Shown: one piece after another, positions 1-10,492 of the stretch
Layout of the letters: each line of letters starts with the position of its first letter
Position numbering within the stretch: the first letter of the stretch is position 1
Assembly: GCA_902571525.1 (NCBI GenBank)
Contig: CACGCL010000001.1
Location: forward strand, 62,001-126,000
DNA length: 64,000 nucleotides
From: an uncultured Pelagibacteraceae bacterium
Lineage (GTDB): Bacteria; Pseudomonadota; Alphaproteobacteria; Pelagibacterales; Pelagibacteraceae
Reading direction: 5' to 3'
Made by a program: the position numbers and the translations under genes
Notes under the pieces: model-generated
Told to the model about the DNA's origin: nothing
What the model saw: the letters and a program-made list of their open reading frames with translations, nothing else
Database searches by the model: none

Positions 1-746
1 TCCCTATTTATTTTGATTTTTCCTAATTTAAATTCAATTTCAGTCGGATAATTTGAAATTTTATTTATTTCACCAGCTATTGCTGTGGCGCATGCTGCTG
101 TACCACAAGCTTTAGTTAAACCCGCTCCTCTTTCCCAATGTAAAACTTTAAAATAATTGTCATTAATTTTTTTTGCAAAAGTAACATTTACTTTTTCAGG
201 AAATAAAGGATTATTTTCAATTTTAGGTCCTATATCTTTTATCTTAATTTTATCTAAATCTTCAGTAAAAAAAATGATGTGAGGATTTCCAACATTTATA
301 GCTGTCCCTGAAAGATCCAAATTATCAACTTTTATTTCAATATTTTTGGTATCTATTTCTTTTAATAAAGGAATTTCTCTCCAATTGGTTTTGGGGATTC
401 CTATATTAGTTTGTATGTTGTTATTGTTAAGAATTTTAGATTTTAAGATACCGTTCACTGTTTCAAATATCATTTCACTTTTAGAGTTCTCTTTTGATAA
501 AAGACTTGCCACACACCTTGTGCCATTACCACACGCTCCTGAGCTGGAACCATCTGAGTTTTTAAAAATTAAAAAAGCATCAACTTTTTCACTTTTTTTA
601 ACCAATATTAGCTGATCGCAACCAATTTTTTTTCTGTCACAAATATTTTTGATTTGCGATTGACTTAATTCAAATTGACTGTTTCTTTGATCAATAATGA
701 CAAAGTCATTTCCTAAACCATCCATTTTATATGCTTTAAAATCCAT
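1..746 (-). CDS. dapF: Diaminopimelate epimerase (partial, runs off the left edge)
   Basis: Own reverse translation from ATG at 746: MDFKAYKMDGLGNDFVIIDQR...SSGACGNGTRCVA...WERGAGLTKACGTAACAT; both active-site Cys motifs present. Missing from the ORF track because it is open at the edge. Confidence 0.93.
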   Translation of the reverse strand, partial: MDFKAYKMDGLGNDFVIIDQRNSQFELSQSQIKNICDRKKIGCDQLILVKKSEKVDAFLIFKNSDGSSSGACGNGTRCVASLLSKENSKSEMIFETVNGILKSKILNNNNIQTNIGIPKTNWREIPLLKEIDTKNIEIKVDNLDLSGTAINVGNPHIIFFTEDLDKIKIKDIGPKIENNPLFPEKVNVTFAKKINDNYFKVLHWERGAGLTKACGTAACATAIAGEINKISNYPTEIEFKLGKIKINR

Positions 747-800
747 ATATTTATACTTAACTTATTTATTGACTTTTTGAACCTCTATTATAGTTTCTGT

Positions 801-886
801 GACTTCCGCAAAAAACAGCATTTTGCGGTGTCTTTGGAAACAAAGAGATCGACACCAGTCAGCGAGGGTTCGCCCACTGGTGCGAT
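801..886 (+). ncRNA. Structured leader RNA upstream of ffh (candidate cis-regulatory RNA)
   Basis: Three consecutive stems: CCGCAAAA(806-813)/TTTTGCGG(821-828); CTTTG-GAAA-CAAAG (832-845, GNRA loop); ATCG-a-CACCAGT-(cagcga)-GGG-TTCG-CCC-ACTGGTG-CGAT (848-886, UUCG loop). A -10-like TATAGT lies at 789-794 and the ffh ATG at 904. Confidence 0.75.
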
Positions 887-903
887 TATTGCTGGATTGA
901 AAT

Positions 904-2262
904 ATGTTTGAAAATTTAACAAATAAATTCGAGGGAATACTCGATAAATTTAAAAAATCACCATCACTTGATGAAAATCAGGTTGATGAAGGATTGAGAT
1001 TAATAAGACAAGCTTTATTAGAGGCAGATGTATCATTAAGTGTTGTTAAAGAGTTTGTTAATAATGTTAAGCCTAAAGTTTTAGGTAAAGAAATTTTAAG
1101 ATCTACAGCCCCAGGCCAGATGGTTGTAAAGATTGTAAATGATGAACTTGTAAATTTCTTAGGCGACAAGAATCAGGAAATTAACTTAAAGTCCAATCCT
1201 CCAATTTCAATAATGATGGTTGGATTACAGGGGTCTGGCAAAACAACAAGTACAGCAAAGTTGTCTAAATTTTTAGAAAAAAATAATAAAAAGAAAATTA
1301 TGATGGCTAGTTTGGATATTTATCGTCCTGCTGCTCAAGACCAATTAAAGGTACTTGGTGAACAAAATAACATTCAAACACTTCCAATAATTGAAGGTCA
1401 AACACCAGCTGATATTTGTAGAAGAGCTTTAACAGCTGCAAATCTTAACGGTTCAGATGTTATTATTTTTGATACTGCTGGTAGGACTCAAATTGATCTG
1501 CAGATGATGAGTGAAATAAAACAAATAGAAGAGGTCATCAAACCAACCGAAACACTTTTAGTTGCAGACTCACTAACTGGTCAAGTAGCTGCTAATGTGG
1601 CCAAAGAATTTGGAAATACAGTAAAACTTACAGGAATAATTCTTACTAGAGTAGATGGAGATGGAAGAGGTGGTGCTGCACTTAGTATGAAGCATGTTGC
1701 TAATGTGCCAATCAAATTTTTAGGAATAGGTGAAAAAATTGAAAATTTTGAGATTTTTCATCCTGACAGAATTGCAAATAGAATACTTGGTATGGGAGAT
1801 ATTGTTTCTCTAGTTGAGAAAGCATCACAAGATATTGATGAAGAAAAATTAAAAGAAGCAGAAGAAAATTTAAAAAAAGGACAATTTTCATTAGAGGACT
1901 ACCTTAAGCAGTTAAGACAAATGAAAAAAATGGGTGGAATTGAGGGAGTAATGTCTTTTTTACCAGGTGTATCAAAATTGAAATCTCAAATGGACCAAGC
2001 AGGCGTAGACGAAAAAATTATAATGCAAAATGAAGCTGTGATTTTATCTATGACAAAACAAGAAAGAGATAATCCCAAAATTATAAATGGATCTAGAAAA
2101 AAAAGAATTGCTAATGGCTCTGGTACAGATGTAGCCACTATCAATAAATTGTTGAAACAATTTAAAATGATGTCTGACATGATGAAAAAAATGTCAAAAG
2201 GAAACACAAAAGGGTTAATGGATAAAGGATTACCTCCAGAACTCTTTAATCAACTAAAATAA
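904..2262 (+). CDS. ffh: Signal recognition particle protein Ffh
   Basis: GLQGSGKTTSTAKL, DTAGRTQ and LTRVDGDGRGGAALS GTPase motifs; Met-rich M domain at the C-terminus. Confidence 0.98.
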   Translation: MFENLTNKFEGILDKFKKSPSLDENQVDEGLRLIRQALLEADVSLSVVKEFVNNVKPKVLGKEILRSTAPGQMVVKIVNDELVNFLGDKNQEINLKSNPPISIMMVGLQGSGKTTSTAKLSKFLEKNNKKKIMMASLDIYRPAAQDQLKVLGEQNNIQTLPIIEGQTPADICRRALTAANLNGSDVIIFDTAGRTQIDLQMMSEIKQIEEVIKPTETLLVADSLTGQVAANVAKEFGNTVKLTGIILTRVDGDGRGGAALSMKHVANVPIKFLGIGEKIENFEIFHPDRIANRILGMGDIVSLVEKASQDIDEEKLKEAEENLKKGQFSLEDYLKQLRQMKKMGGIEGVMSFLPGVSKLKSQMDQAGVDEKIIMQNEAVILSMTKQERDNPKIINGSRKKRIANGSGTDVATINKLLKQFKMMSDMMKKMSKGNTKGLMDKGLPPELFNQLK

Positions 2263-2275
2263 TAAAGGAGAATAA

Positions 2276-2707
2276 ATGTTAAAACTTAGACTATCAATGG
2301 GCGGTACAAAGAAAAGACCAGTTTATAAGATTGTAGTAGCAGACAGTAAGTTTCCAAGAGACGGAAGATTTATTGAAAAACTGGGATATTTCAATCCACT
2401 TTTACCTAAAGACAAAAAAGACAGAGTAGGACTGGAATCAGAAAGAATTAAATATTGGATAAGTCAAGGAGCAAAACCAACTACTAGAGTTGCGAGAATT
2501 TTAGGGGAAAATAAATTAATTGAAATGCCTGCACCTGGCAATAATCCTAATAAGGCAGTTCCTAAAAAAGATAGAAAAAAACAAGAAGGAGAAACTGAAA
2601 AAAAAGAAGAGAAAAAAGCGGATGCTCCAAAAGAAGCTCCTAAGGCAGAGGAGAAAAAAGCGGATGCTCCAAAAGAAGCTCCTAAGGCAGAGGAAAACAA
2701 GAAATAA
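2276..2707 (+). CDS. rpsP: 30S ribosomal protein S16 with charged repeat tail
   Basis: [42 protein letters not shown]-terminus; preceded by AAAGGAG RBS. Confidence 0.97.
   Translation: MLKLRLSMGGTKKRPVYKIVVADSKFPRDGRFIEKLGYFNPLLPKDKKDRVGLESERIKYWISQGAKPTTRVARILGENKLIEMPAPGNNPNKAVPKKDRKKQEGETEKKEEKKADAPKEAPKAEEKKADAPKEAPKAEENKK
2606..2689 (+). repeat. Two in-frame 42-bp direct repeats in rpsP ([14 protein letters not shown] x2)
   Basis: 2606-2647 and 2648-2689 differ by one base (gaa/gag). Confidence 0.95.
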
Positions 2708-3390
2708 TGTTTCAAGCAAAAATATTCACTCTTTATCCAGACTTCTTTCCTGGAATTTTGAAAAAAGGTATTTATGGCAGGGCAATGGAAAAAAGTTTGT
2801 GGAGTTTGGATGTAATTAATCTTAGAGACTATGCAGAAGATAAACACAAAACCGTAGATGATACCCCATATGGAGGTGGAGAAGGGATGGTAATAAAACC
2901 TGACATAGTAGCGAAAGCAATTGATCAAAATTTAAATAATGATGAAAAAATTATTTATCTAACTCCAAAAGGAAAATCCTTTAACCAAAATAGAGCAAAA
3001 AAATTTTTAAAAGATAAAAAAATAAACATTATTTGTGGTCATTTTGAAGGAATTGATCAAAGAGTTATAGAAACGAGAGGTATTGAAGAAATAAGTATTG
3101 GAGATTTTATTTTGTCAGGCGGAGAGACGGCTGCTTATGTAATTTTGGATAGTATTTTAAGATTAGTACCAGGAGTTCTAGGAAATGAGAATTCTTGTAA
3201 AGACGAAAGTTTTGAAAATGGTCTTCTGGAACATCCTCAGTATACTAAGCCACAAATATGGGAAAAAATAGCAGTTCCTGAGGTGCTTTTATCAGGGGAT
3301 CATAGTAAAATAAAAAACTGGCGTTTATCTCAATCAGAGGCTATAACTCGCCTCCGTAGACCAGACTTGTGGCAAAAATATAAAAAATAA
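2707..3390 (+). CDS. trmD: tRNA (guanine-N1)-methyltransferase
   Basis: [35 protein letters not shown] motifs; TAATG overlap with rpsP stop. Confidence 0.97.
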   Translation: MFQAKIFTLYPDFFPGILKKGIYGRAMEKSLWSLDVINLRDYAEDKHKTVDDTPYGGGEGMVIKPDIVAKAIDQNLNNDEKIIYLTPKGKSFNQNRAKKFLKDKKINIICGHFEGIDQRVIETRGIEEISIGDFILSGGETAAYVILDSILRLVPGVLGNENSCKDESFENGLLEHPQYTKPQIWEKIAVPEVLLSGDHSKIKNWRLSQSEAITRLRRPDLWQKYKK

Positions 3391-3395
3391 TTAAA

Positions 3396-3935
3396 TTGAT
3401 AAATATACAAATGAAAAATATTGAGGAAATAAATAGAGAGAATGTAAAGAAAATCTCAGCTGAAAAAAAATTACCAGATTTCTTCCCTGGAGATATTATT
3501 AAAGTAGGTGTGAGAATTACTGAGGGTAAAAGAGATAGAATTCAATATTTTGAAGGTGTTTGTATTGCAAAAAAGAATAGAGATATCAATTCATCATTTA
3601 CAGTAAGAAAAATTTCATTTGGTGAAGGAGTGGAGAGAACGTTTGCACTTTTTAGCCCAATTGTTGATACAATTAAAGTAATTAGATCAGGAAAAGTAAG
3701 AAGAGCAAAATTATATTACTTGAGAGAAAGAACAGGAAAATCTGCTAAAATTGCCGAAAAAATTAAAAAGAAAATCGGTATTGATATTGAGACAAACCCT
3801 GAGCAAGTAACAGAGGAAAATGTTATTAAACAGGTTACAAAAGACGATAAAACAGAGACAGCCGTTGATAAAAATGTTGAGTCTCTAAAAAAAGATGATG
3901 AACTTAAAGAAGATAGCGCCAAAGAGGCTAAATAA
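3396..3935 (+). CDS. rplS: 50S ribosomal protein L19 with acidic C-terminal extension (translation start may be the internal ATG at 3411)
   Basis: [34 protein letters not shown]...[18 protein letters not shown]. Confidence 0.95.
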   Translation: MINIQMKNIEEINRENVKKISAEKKLPDFFPGDIIKVGVRITEGKRDRIQYFEGVCIAKKNRDINSSFTVRKISFGEGVERTFALFSPIVDTIKVIRSGKVRRAKLYYLRERTGKSAKIAEKIKKKIGIDIETNPEQVTEENVIKQVTKDDKTETAVDKNVESLKKDDELKEDSAKEAK

Positions 3936-3951
3936 AATTAAACTTTTTTAA

Positions 3952-5355
3952 ATGTCAAAAACTTTATACGATAAAATCTGGGAAGATCATTTAGTACACA
4001 CTCAAGAAGATGGTACCTCTTTATTGTTTGTCGATAGACATTTAATCCATGAGGTTACTAGTCCCCAAGCTTTTGAAGGATTAAGAAATTCTAATAGGAA
4101 AGTTAGAAACCCTGAATTAACATTAGCAGTTGCGGATCACAATGTTCCAACTACTGATAGATCTAGAGGTATTACAGATGAAGAGTCTAAAATTCAAGTT
4201 GATACACTTGGAAATAATTGTGAGGAGTTTGGAATAAAACTTTTTGGAATGTCTGACAAAAGACAAGGAATTGTTCATATAATAGGTCCTGAGCAGGGCT
4301 TTACTCAACCAGGAAATATAATTGTATGTGGAGATAGCCATACAGCAACCCACGGTGCTTTTGGTGCACTAGCATTCGGTATAGGAACTTCCGAAGTAGA
4401 ACACGTGTTAGCTACACAGACACTAGTTCAAAAAAAATCAAAAAATTTAAGAATCAATGTTGATGGAGAATTACCAATTGGAGTGACATCAAAAGATGTA
4501 ATTTTACAAATAATTGGAAAAATTGGAACTGCTGGTGGTACTGGTTATGTAATTGAATATTCTGGAGATGTTATATCATCTTTGACTGTTGAGAATAGAA
4601 TGACGATTTGCAATATGACTATTGAAGGAGGAGCAAGAGCAGGATTAATAGCACCAGATGAAAAGATATTTAAATATTTAAAAGGAAAACCTATGGCACC
4701 AAAAAATGATATTTGGGATAAAGCTTTAGAATATTGGGGAAAACTTAATTCTGATAATGATGCTGAGTTCGATAAAGAGGTTTCACTTAAAGGAGAAGAA
4801 ATTAAACCAATGGTTACTTGGGGAACATCACCACAAGATGTTATTACAATTGATGGTAAAGTTCCAAATCCTACCGATGAGAAAGATAATGATAAAAGAA
4901 GTTCAATTGAGAGATCATTAAAATATATGGGACTTAAACCAAATACACTAATAAAAGACATAAAAATTGATAAAGTTTTTATAGGAAGTTGTACAAACGG
5001 TAGAATTGAGGATCTTAGAGACGCAGCTAAAATTTTGAAAAATAAAAAAATTGCATCTCATGTTCAAGCTATGGTCGTTCCAGGTTCTGGCCTAGTTAAA
5101 GAACAAGCTGAACAAGAAGGTTTAGATAAAATATTTTTAAATTCTGGATTTGAGTGGAGAGAGCCTGGCTGCTCTATGTGTTTAGCAATGAATGCAGATA
5201 AGCTTAAACCTGAGGAAAGATGCGCATCGACATCCAATAGAAACTTTGAGGGAAGACAAGGCAGAGGTGGTAGAACTCACCTTGTCAGTCCAGCAATGGC
5301 AGCAGCAGCAGCAATTTCTGGAAACTTTGAAGATGTCAGAAAATATAAAAATTAA
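3952..5355 (+). CDS. leuC: 3-isopropylmalate dehydratase large subunit
   Basis: [31 protein letters not shown] and [12 protein letters not shown]; Fe-S cysteine motif [10 protein letters not shown]. Confidence 0.97.
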   Translation: MSKTLYDKIWEDHLVHTQEDGTSLLFVDRHLIHEVTSPQAFEGLRNSNRKVRNPELTLAVADHNVPTTDRSRGITDEESKIQVDTLGNNCEEFGIKLFGMSDKRQGIVHIIGPEQGFTQPGNIIVCGDSHTATHGAFGALAFGIGTSEVEHVLATQTLVQKKSKNLRINVDGELPIGVTSKDVILQIIGKIGTAGGTGYVIEYSGDVISSLTVENRMTICNMTIEGGARAGLIAPDEKIFKYLKGKPMAPKNDIWDKALEYWGKLNSDNDAEFDKEVSLKGEEIKPMVTWGTSPQDVITIDGKVPNPTDEKDNDKRSSIERSLKYMGLKPNTLIKDIKIDKVFIGSCTNGRIEDLRDAAKILKNKKIASHVQAMVVPGSGLVKEQAEQEGLDKIFLNSGFEWREPGCSMCLAMNADKLKPEERCASTSNRNFEGRQGRGGRTHLVSPAMAAAAAISGNFEDVRKYKN

Positions 5356-5960
5356 TGAAAAAGTTTAATAAGTTAAAAAGCATTCCTGCATATTTGCCAA
5401 TAACTAATATTGATACAGATATGATAATTCCTAAACAATTCTTGAAAACAATTAAAAGAACAGGTTTAGGAAAAAACCTTTTTTTCGAGATGAGATACGA
5501 TGATAATGGTAAAGAAATTTCTGAGTTTATTTTAAATATTAAACCTTATAATCAATCTAAAATATTAATAGCAGGTAAAAATTTTGGTTGTGGTTCATCA
5601 AGAGAACATGCCCCATGGGCACTGCTAGACTTTGGTATAACTTGTATAATAAGCTCAAGTTATGCAGATATATTTTACAATAATTGTTTTAAAAATGGAA
5701 TTTTACCAATAACTATTAAGGAAGAGGTAATTAAGGAATTATCCGAATACTCTAATAGAAAAGAAGAATTATCAATAAATTTAGAAGACCAGTCTATAAA
5801 ATTTGGCAATAACAAAATTAAATTTGAAATCGATGAGTTTAAAAAAAAATGTCTTTTGGAAGGTTTAGATGATATTTCTCTTTCATTAGCCCAGTCTTCA
5901 AAGATCTTAGCTTATGAAAGTAAAGTGAAATCATCAAAGCCTTGGATTTTTAATGATTAA
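5355..5960 (+). CDS. leuD: 3-isopropylmalate dehydratase small subunit
   Basis: [31 protein letters not shown]. Confidence 0.97.
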   Translation: MKKFNKLKSIPAYLPITNIDTDMIIPKQFLKTIKRTGLGKNLFFEMRYDDNGKEISEFILNIKPYNQSKILIAGKNFGCGSSREHAPWALLDFGITCIISSSYADIFYNNCFKNGILPITIKEEVIKELSEYSNRKEELSINLEDQSIKFGNNKIKFEIDEFKKKCLLEGLDDISLSLAQSSKILAYESKVKSSKPWIFND

Positions 5961-7062
5961 GGTAAAAAAGAGAAAAATTTTACTTTTACCTGGAGACGGT
6001 ATTGGCCCAGAGGTAATCAAAGAAGTAAAAAAAATAATTGAGTGGTTTAACAAAAATCGGTCACTCGATTTTGAAGTAGACCAAGACCTAGTAGGTGGAG
6101 CAGCTTATGATAAATTCAAGACTCCAATTACTGATGAGGTTTTTTTCAAAGCTTTGGAGTGCGAAGCAGTAATTTTAGGCGCCGTCGGTGGCCCGAAGTG
6201 GGATAATTTGGATTTTTCAAAAAAACCAGAAAGAGCATTACTCAAATTAAGAAAAGAATTAAAACTTTTTGCAAACTTAAGACCTGCGATTTGCTTTAAG
6301 CAATTAGTTGATGCTTCAAGTTTAAAGCCTGAGATAGTTTCAGGACTAGATATCATGATTGTTAGAGAATTAACTGGAGGAATTTATTTTGGTGAACCAC
6401 GAGGCATAAAACTCATTGACAATGGTGAGAGAAAAGGGATTAACACTCACACATATACCTCCACAGAAATAGAAAGAGTTGCAAAAGTTGCCTTTGAACT
6501 AGCAAAAAAAAGAAATAATAAAGTTACATCTTGTGAAAAATCAAATGTCATGGAAGCAGGACAATTATGGAAAGAAGAAGTACAGGCACTTCATAAAAAA
6601 GATTACAAGGACATAAATTTAGAACATATGCTTGCTGATAATTGTGCCATGCAATTATTGAGAAATCCTAAACAGTTTGATGTAATAGTAACAGATAATT
6701 TATTTGGAGATATTTTGTCAGATGAAGCTGCAATGTTAACAGGATCTCTTGGATTACTACCCTCAGCTTCACTTGGTGCAAAAGATAAGGATGGTAATTT
6801 AAGATCAATGTATGAACCAGTACATGGATCTGCTCCAGATATTGCTGGTAAAGGTATTGCTAATCCAATTGCGACCATTTTAAGTTTTTCAATGGCTTTA
6901 AAATATTCTTTAAATTTAGACAAAGAGTCCATAGAATTAGATAACGCAGTACAAAAAGTTTTAGATGATGGATTAAGGACAAAAGACATTATTTCTAAAG
7001 GAAAAAAAGAGGTGTCTACATCTACGATGGGGGATGCGATTATTGCGTGTTTGCAAAAATAA
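5953..7062 (+). CDS. leuB: 3-isopropylmalate dehydrogenase
   Basis: [55 protein letters not shown]. Confidence 0.97.
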   Translation: MIKVKKRKILLLPGDGIGPEVIKEVKKIIEWFNKNRSLDFEVDQDLVGGAAYDKFKTPITDEVFFKALECEAVILGAVGGPKWDNLDFSKKPERALLKLRKELKLFANLRPAICFKQLVDASSLKPEIVSGLDIMIVRELTGGIYFGEPRGIKLIDNGERKGINTHTYTSTEIERVAKVAFELAKKRNNKVTSCEKSNVMEAGQLWKEEVQALHKKDYKDINLEHMLADNCAMQLLRNPKQFDVIVTDNLFGDILSDEAAMLTGSLGLLPSASLGAKDKDGNLRSMYEPVHGSAPDIAGKGIANPIATILSFSMALKYSLNLDKESIELDNAVQKVLDDGLRTKDIISKGKKEVSTSTMGDAIIACLQK

Positions 7063-7095
7063 TTAAATTAACTTAATTTAGGTATAGTAAAAAAA

Positions 7096-8862
7096 ATGAC
7101 AACTTATACAGCACCAGTTGATGACATGATGTTTCTTTTTGAGAAATTGAGAGATAACAAGAATTATAATGAGTTGGAAAAATATAAAGAAGTAAGTCCA
7201 GATCTTGTTAAAAATATTTTAGAGGAAGCTGCTAAAATAAATGAAAACCTAATTTTACCACTTGCAAAATCAGGCGATGATAATCCCGCAGTTTTAGAAA
7301 ATGGTGTAGTGAGAACACCACCTGGATATAAAGAAGTTTACCAAAAATACATAGAGGATGGATGGACTTCATTATCCTGTGATCCAAAATATGGTGGACA
7401 AGGAATGCCTAGAACTGTAAGTGCTTTTTTTGACGAGATGATATCATCAGCTAGTTTAGCATTCAAACTTTATAGTGAATTAACCCTAGGAGCTTATAAT
7501 TGTATTCATCATCACGCATCAGATGAAATTAAAGACAAATATCTTCCAAAAATGGTTGAGGGAAAATGGAGTGGCACAATGTGTTTGACTGAGCCTGTCT
7601 GTGGAACAGACTTAGGTTTATTAAAAACAAAAGCAGTAGAACAGCAAGATGGAACATATAAAATTACAGGTCAAAAAATTTTCATTACTTCTGGAGATCA
7701 TGATTTGACAGAAAATATTATTCACTTGGTAATTGCAAGAGCAGAAGACTCGCCGAAAGGAACCAAAGGAATAAGTCTATTTTTAGTGCCAAAATTTGTT
7801 GTTAAAGAAGATGGAACAATCGGTTCGAGAAATGGAATATCAACGGGATCAATAGAAACAAAAATGGGTATTAAAGGCTCAGCTACGTGTGTATTAAATT
7901 TTGATGATGCAACTGGTTTTATGATCGGTCCTAAAAATAAAGGATTAAGTCAAATGTTCACTATGATGAATTTAGAAAGAATAGTTGTTGGAATTCAAGG
8001 TTTAGGAATTTCTGAAATTGCTTATCAGAATTCATTAAGCTATGCCAAAGAAAGAAAACAAGGAAAAAGTAATAACAATAAATCTCAGAATGGAAATGCT
8101 GATTTAATTATTGAGCATGCAGATATAAGAAAATCTTTATTAAATATGAAATCAATAATCGAAGGTGAAAGAGCATTATGTTTTTGGTTATCACAACTTA
8201 CTGAAGTAAGCCTAAATCATAGTGACCAGCAAATTAAACAAGATGCAACTGATATGGTTTCGCTAATGACGCCGGTTGTAAAATCTTTATTTTCTGACTT
8301 AGGAATGGAAATAACCAGTGATGCAATGCAAATATTTGGTGGATACGGCTATACTAAAGATCAAGGTATAGAACAACTATATAGAGATAACAGAATAACA
8401 CCGATTTATGAGGGAACTAATTCAGTGCAAGCAGCTGATTTGGTTTTTAGAAAATTATCTAATAAAAATGGAAATATAATTAATAAATTTTTAGAACTAA
8501 TTAAATCAGAGACTAATTCAAATAATGAAAAAATTAGACCGTTTACTGAAGAATTTAATAATTATCTAGATATTCTTAAAAAGTTCAGTGATTGGACTGT
8601 TGAAAGAGTAAAGATAAATAAAGATGATGTGAGCGCTGCAGCAAATGATTATTTAAAGACACTTGGTTATATATCAATAGCTTTTGCATGGATTAAGACT
8701 CTTGAGGTAAGTTTCAAAGATTATGAGGAAAATAAAAAATTTTACGATGACAAAATTAGTACTGCTAAATTTTATTTTGAAAAAGTGCTACCCAGAGCTG
8801 AACAACATTATAAATCTGCGATCTCAGGAAGCTCAAACATCATGAATTTTAATTTTAATTAA
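7096..8862 (+). CDS. Acyl-CoA dehydrogenase, DmdC-like (3-methylmercaptopropionyl-CoA dehydrogenase candidate)
   Basis: 588 aa with extended C-terminal domain typical of the DmdC-type acyl-CoA dehydrogenase family; TMCLTEPVCGTDLG, QIFGGYGYTKDQGIEQLYRD; clustered with dmdB- and dmdA-like genes. Confidence 0.85.
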   Translation: MTTYTAPVDDMMFLFEKLRDNKNYNELEKYKEVSPDLVKNILEEAAKINENLILPLAKSGDDNPAVLENGVVRTPPGYKEVYQKYIEDGWTSLSCDPKYGGQGMPRTVSAFFDEMISSASLAFKLYSELTLGAYNCIHHHASDEIKDKYLPKMVEGKWSGTMCLTEPVCGTDLGLLKTKAVEQQDGTYKITGQKIFITSGDHDLTENIIHLVIARAEDSPKGTKGISLFLVPKFVVKEDGTIGSRNGISTGSIETKMGIKGSATCVLNFDDATGFMIGPKNKGLSQMFTMMNLERIVVGIQGLGISEIAYQNSLSYAKERKQGKSNNNKSQNGNADLIIEHADIRKSLLNMKSIIEGERALCFWLSQLTEVSLNHSDQQIKQDATDMVSLMTPVVKSLFSDLGMEITSDAMQIFGGYGYTKDQGIEQLYRDNRITPIYEGTNSVQAADLVFRKLSNKNGNIINKFLELIKSETNSNNEKIRPFTEEFNNYLDILKKFSDWTVERVKINKDDVSAAANDYLKTLGYISIAFAWIKTLEVSFKDYEENKKFYDDKISTAKFYFEKVLPRAEQHYKSAISGSSNIMNFNFN

Positions 8863-8863
8863 A

Positions 8864-10492
8864 ATGAGCCATTACGATACTAATTTAGAAAAAAACGACG
8901 CAAATTTCATTCCGTTAACTCCACTAAGTTTTCTTGAAAGAGCAAAAGATATTTATCCAGATTATGAAGCTTTAATTTACGAAGATAGATCTTACACATG
9001 GGAACAAATTTATAAAAGATGTATAAAATTTGCGAGTGCATTAGAGAAAATTGGTATTAAAGAAGGTGACACTGTTTCAGTGATGGCTTTCAATACGCCT
9101 GAAATTTTTGAAACACACTATTCTGTTCCTATGGCTGGTGCGGTTTTAAACACCATAAATACTAGATTAGATGCAAAAACTGTTGCTTATATTATTGATC
9201 ACAGTGAAGCAAAAGTATTAATAGTTGATAGACAACTTCATTCTATTTTAAACAAAGCTTTGGAGATGTCTAAAAACAAACCTTTAATAATTGATATACA
9301 AGATAAATTTGCGGACCAATCTTTGCTAAAAAAAATTGGTGAAACAGAGTATGAGGATTTTTTAAATACTGGTGACGAAAATTATGCTTGGAAGAAACCG
9401 AAAGACGAGTGGCAGGCAATATCCCTTAGTTACACTTCAGGAACAACTGGCAATCCCAAAGGTGTAGTTTATCATCATCGAGGTTCTTATTTAATGTCTA
9501 CTGGAAGTGCTATTGCATGGAATATGCCTAATAGATTGAATTTTTTAACTGTTGTCCCAATGTTTCATTGTAATGGGTGGGGATATCCATGGACAATTCC
9601 AATGTTAAACGGCAGGACAATTTGCTTAAGAGCAATCGATATTAAAAAAATATTTGAATTAATTGATAAATTTAAGATAACGCATTTTGGTGGAGCACCG
9701 ATTGTTTTAAATATGATTACCGGTGCCTCTGAAAGTGAGCGTAAAAAGCTAAATCATAAAGTTTATGTTTTAACAGCAGGAGCACCGCCTCCAAGTATAA
9801 TATTTAAAAAAATGGAAGCTTTGGGGTTTGAGGTAATGCATGTGTATGGTCTTACCGAAACTTATGGACACATACTTCAGTGCGCATGGAACGAAAATTG
9901 GAATTCTTTTGATGAAGATAAGAAAAATGAAATTAAAGCTAGGCAAGGTGTGAGGTATCCTAATACCGAGGATGTTATGGTAATGGATCCTGAAAGTATG
10001 AAGCCCGTACCAAAAGATGCAAAAACTATTGGGGAGATTATGATTAAAGGCAATATTGTTATGAAAGGTTATTTTAGAGACAAAGATGCGACTGATAAGG
10101 CAATGTCCCATGGATGGTTTCACTCTGGGGATTTAGCTGTAGTAAATCCTGATGGATATATAAAAATAAAAGACAGATCTAAAGACATAATTATTTCGGG
10201 GGGAGAAAATATTTCCTCAATAGAAATTGAAAATACTTTATCCAAACATCCATCTGTTTCAATCGCAGCAGTTGTGGCTAAACCCGATGAAAAGTGGGGA
10301 GAAGTTCCTTGCGCTTTTATCGAAAAAGTTAAAGATAAAGATGTAAGTGAAAAGGAATTGATAGATTTTTGTAGAGAAACCTTAGCAGGCTTTAAAATAC
10401 CAAAAAAAGTTGAATTTTGTGAGCTTCCAAAAACCTCAACTGGTAAAATTCAAAAATTTGAGCTTAGAAAAAAGGCCAAGGAAACTAATTGA
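8864..10492 (+). CDS. Acyl-CoA synthetase, DmdB-like (3-methylmercaptopropionate-CoA ligase candidate)
   Basis: SLSYTSGTTGNPKGVVYHHRG AMP-binding motif; VYGLTETYGH; KTSTGKIQKFELR C-terminal Lys motif. Confidence 0.85.
   Translation: MSHYDTNLEKNDANFIPLTPLSFLERAKDIYPDYEALIYEDRSYTWEQIYKRCIKFASALEKIGIKEGDTVSVMAFNTPEIFETHYSVPMAGAVLNTINTRLDAKTVAYIIDHSEAKVLIVDRQLHSILNKALEMSKNKPLIIDIQDKFADQSLLKKIGETEYEDFLNTGDENYAWKKPKDEWQAISLSYTSGTTGNPKGVVYHHRGSYLMSTGSAIAWNMPNRLNFLTVVPMFHCNGWGYPWTIPMLNGRTICLRAIDIKKIFELIDKFKITHFGGAPIVLNMITGASESERKKLNHKVYVLTAGAPPPSIIFKKMEALGFEVMHVYGLTETYGHILQCAWNENWNSFDEDKKNEIKARQGVRYPNTEDVMVMDPESMKPVPKDAKTIGEIMIKGNIVMKGYFRDKDATDKAMSHGWFHSGDLAVVNPDGYIKIKDRSKDIIISGGENISSIEIENTLSKHPSVSIAAVVAKPDEKWGEVPCAFIEKVKDKDVSEKELIDFCRETLAGFKIPKKVEFCELPKTSTGKIQKFELRKKAKETN

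Noticed and set aside
346-615. 89-aa plus-strand ORF
   Set aside because: Antisense to the clearly identified dapF coding sequence.
801-886. Signal recognition particle RNA (4.5S, ffs) upstream of ffh
   Set aside because: Structure is strong but the conserved helix 8 core of SRP RNA is absent; fold is three adjacent hairpins rather than one long rod.
862-886. tRNA T-arm-like GGGTTCGCCC
   Set aside because: No acceptor, D or anticodon arms around it; it is the UUCG-capped tip of the leader hairpin.
2464-2928. Antisense ORFs over rpsP (154 aa, 67 aa) and the + frame 99-aa ORF
   Set aside because: Shadow ORFs produced by the repetitive low-complexity rpsP tail; no recognisable domain and fully overlapped by rpsP/trmD.
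9770-10123. 117-aa antisense ORF (and similar shadow ORFs at 4545-4961, 6603-6989, 11383-11706, 12890-13432, 40821-41198, 54309-54677)
   Set aside because: All lie opposite conserved enzymes, show no domain-like composition, and lack promoter/RBS support.
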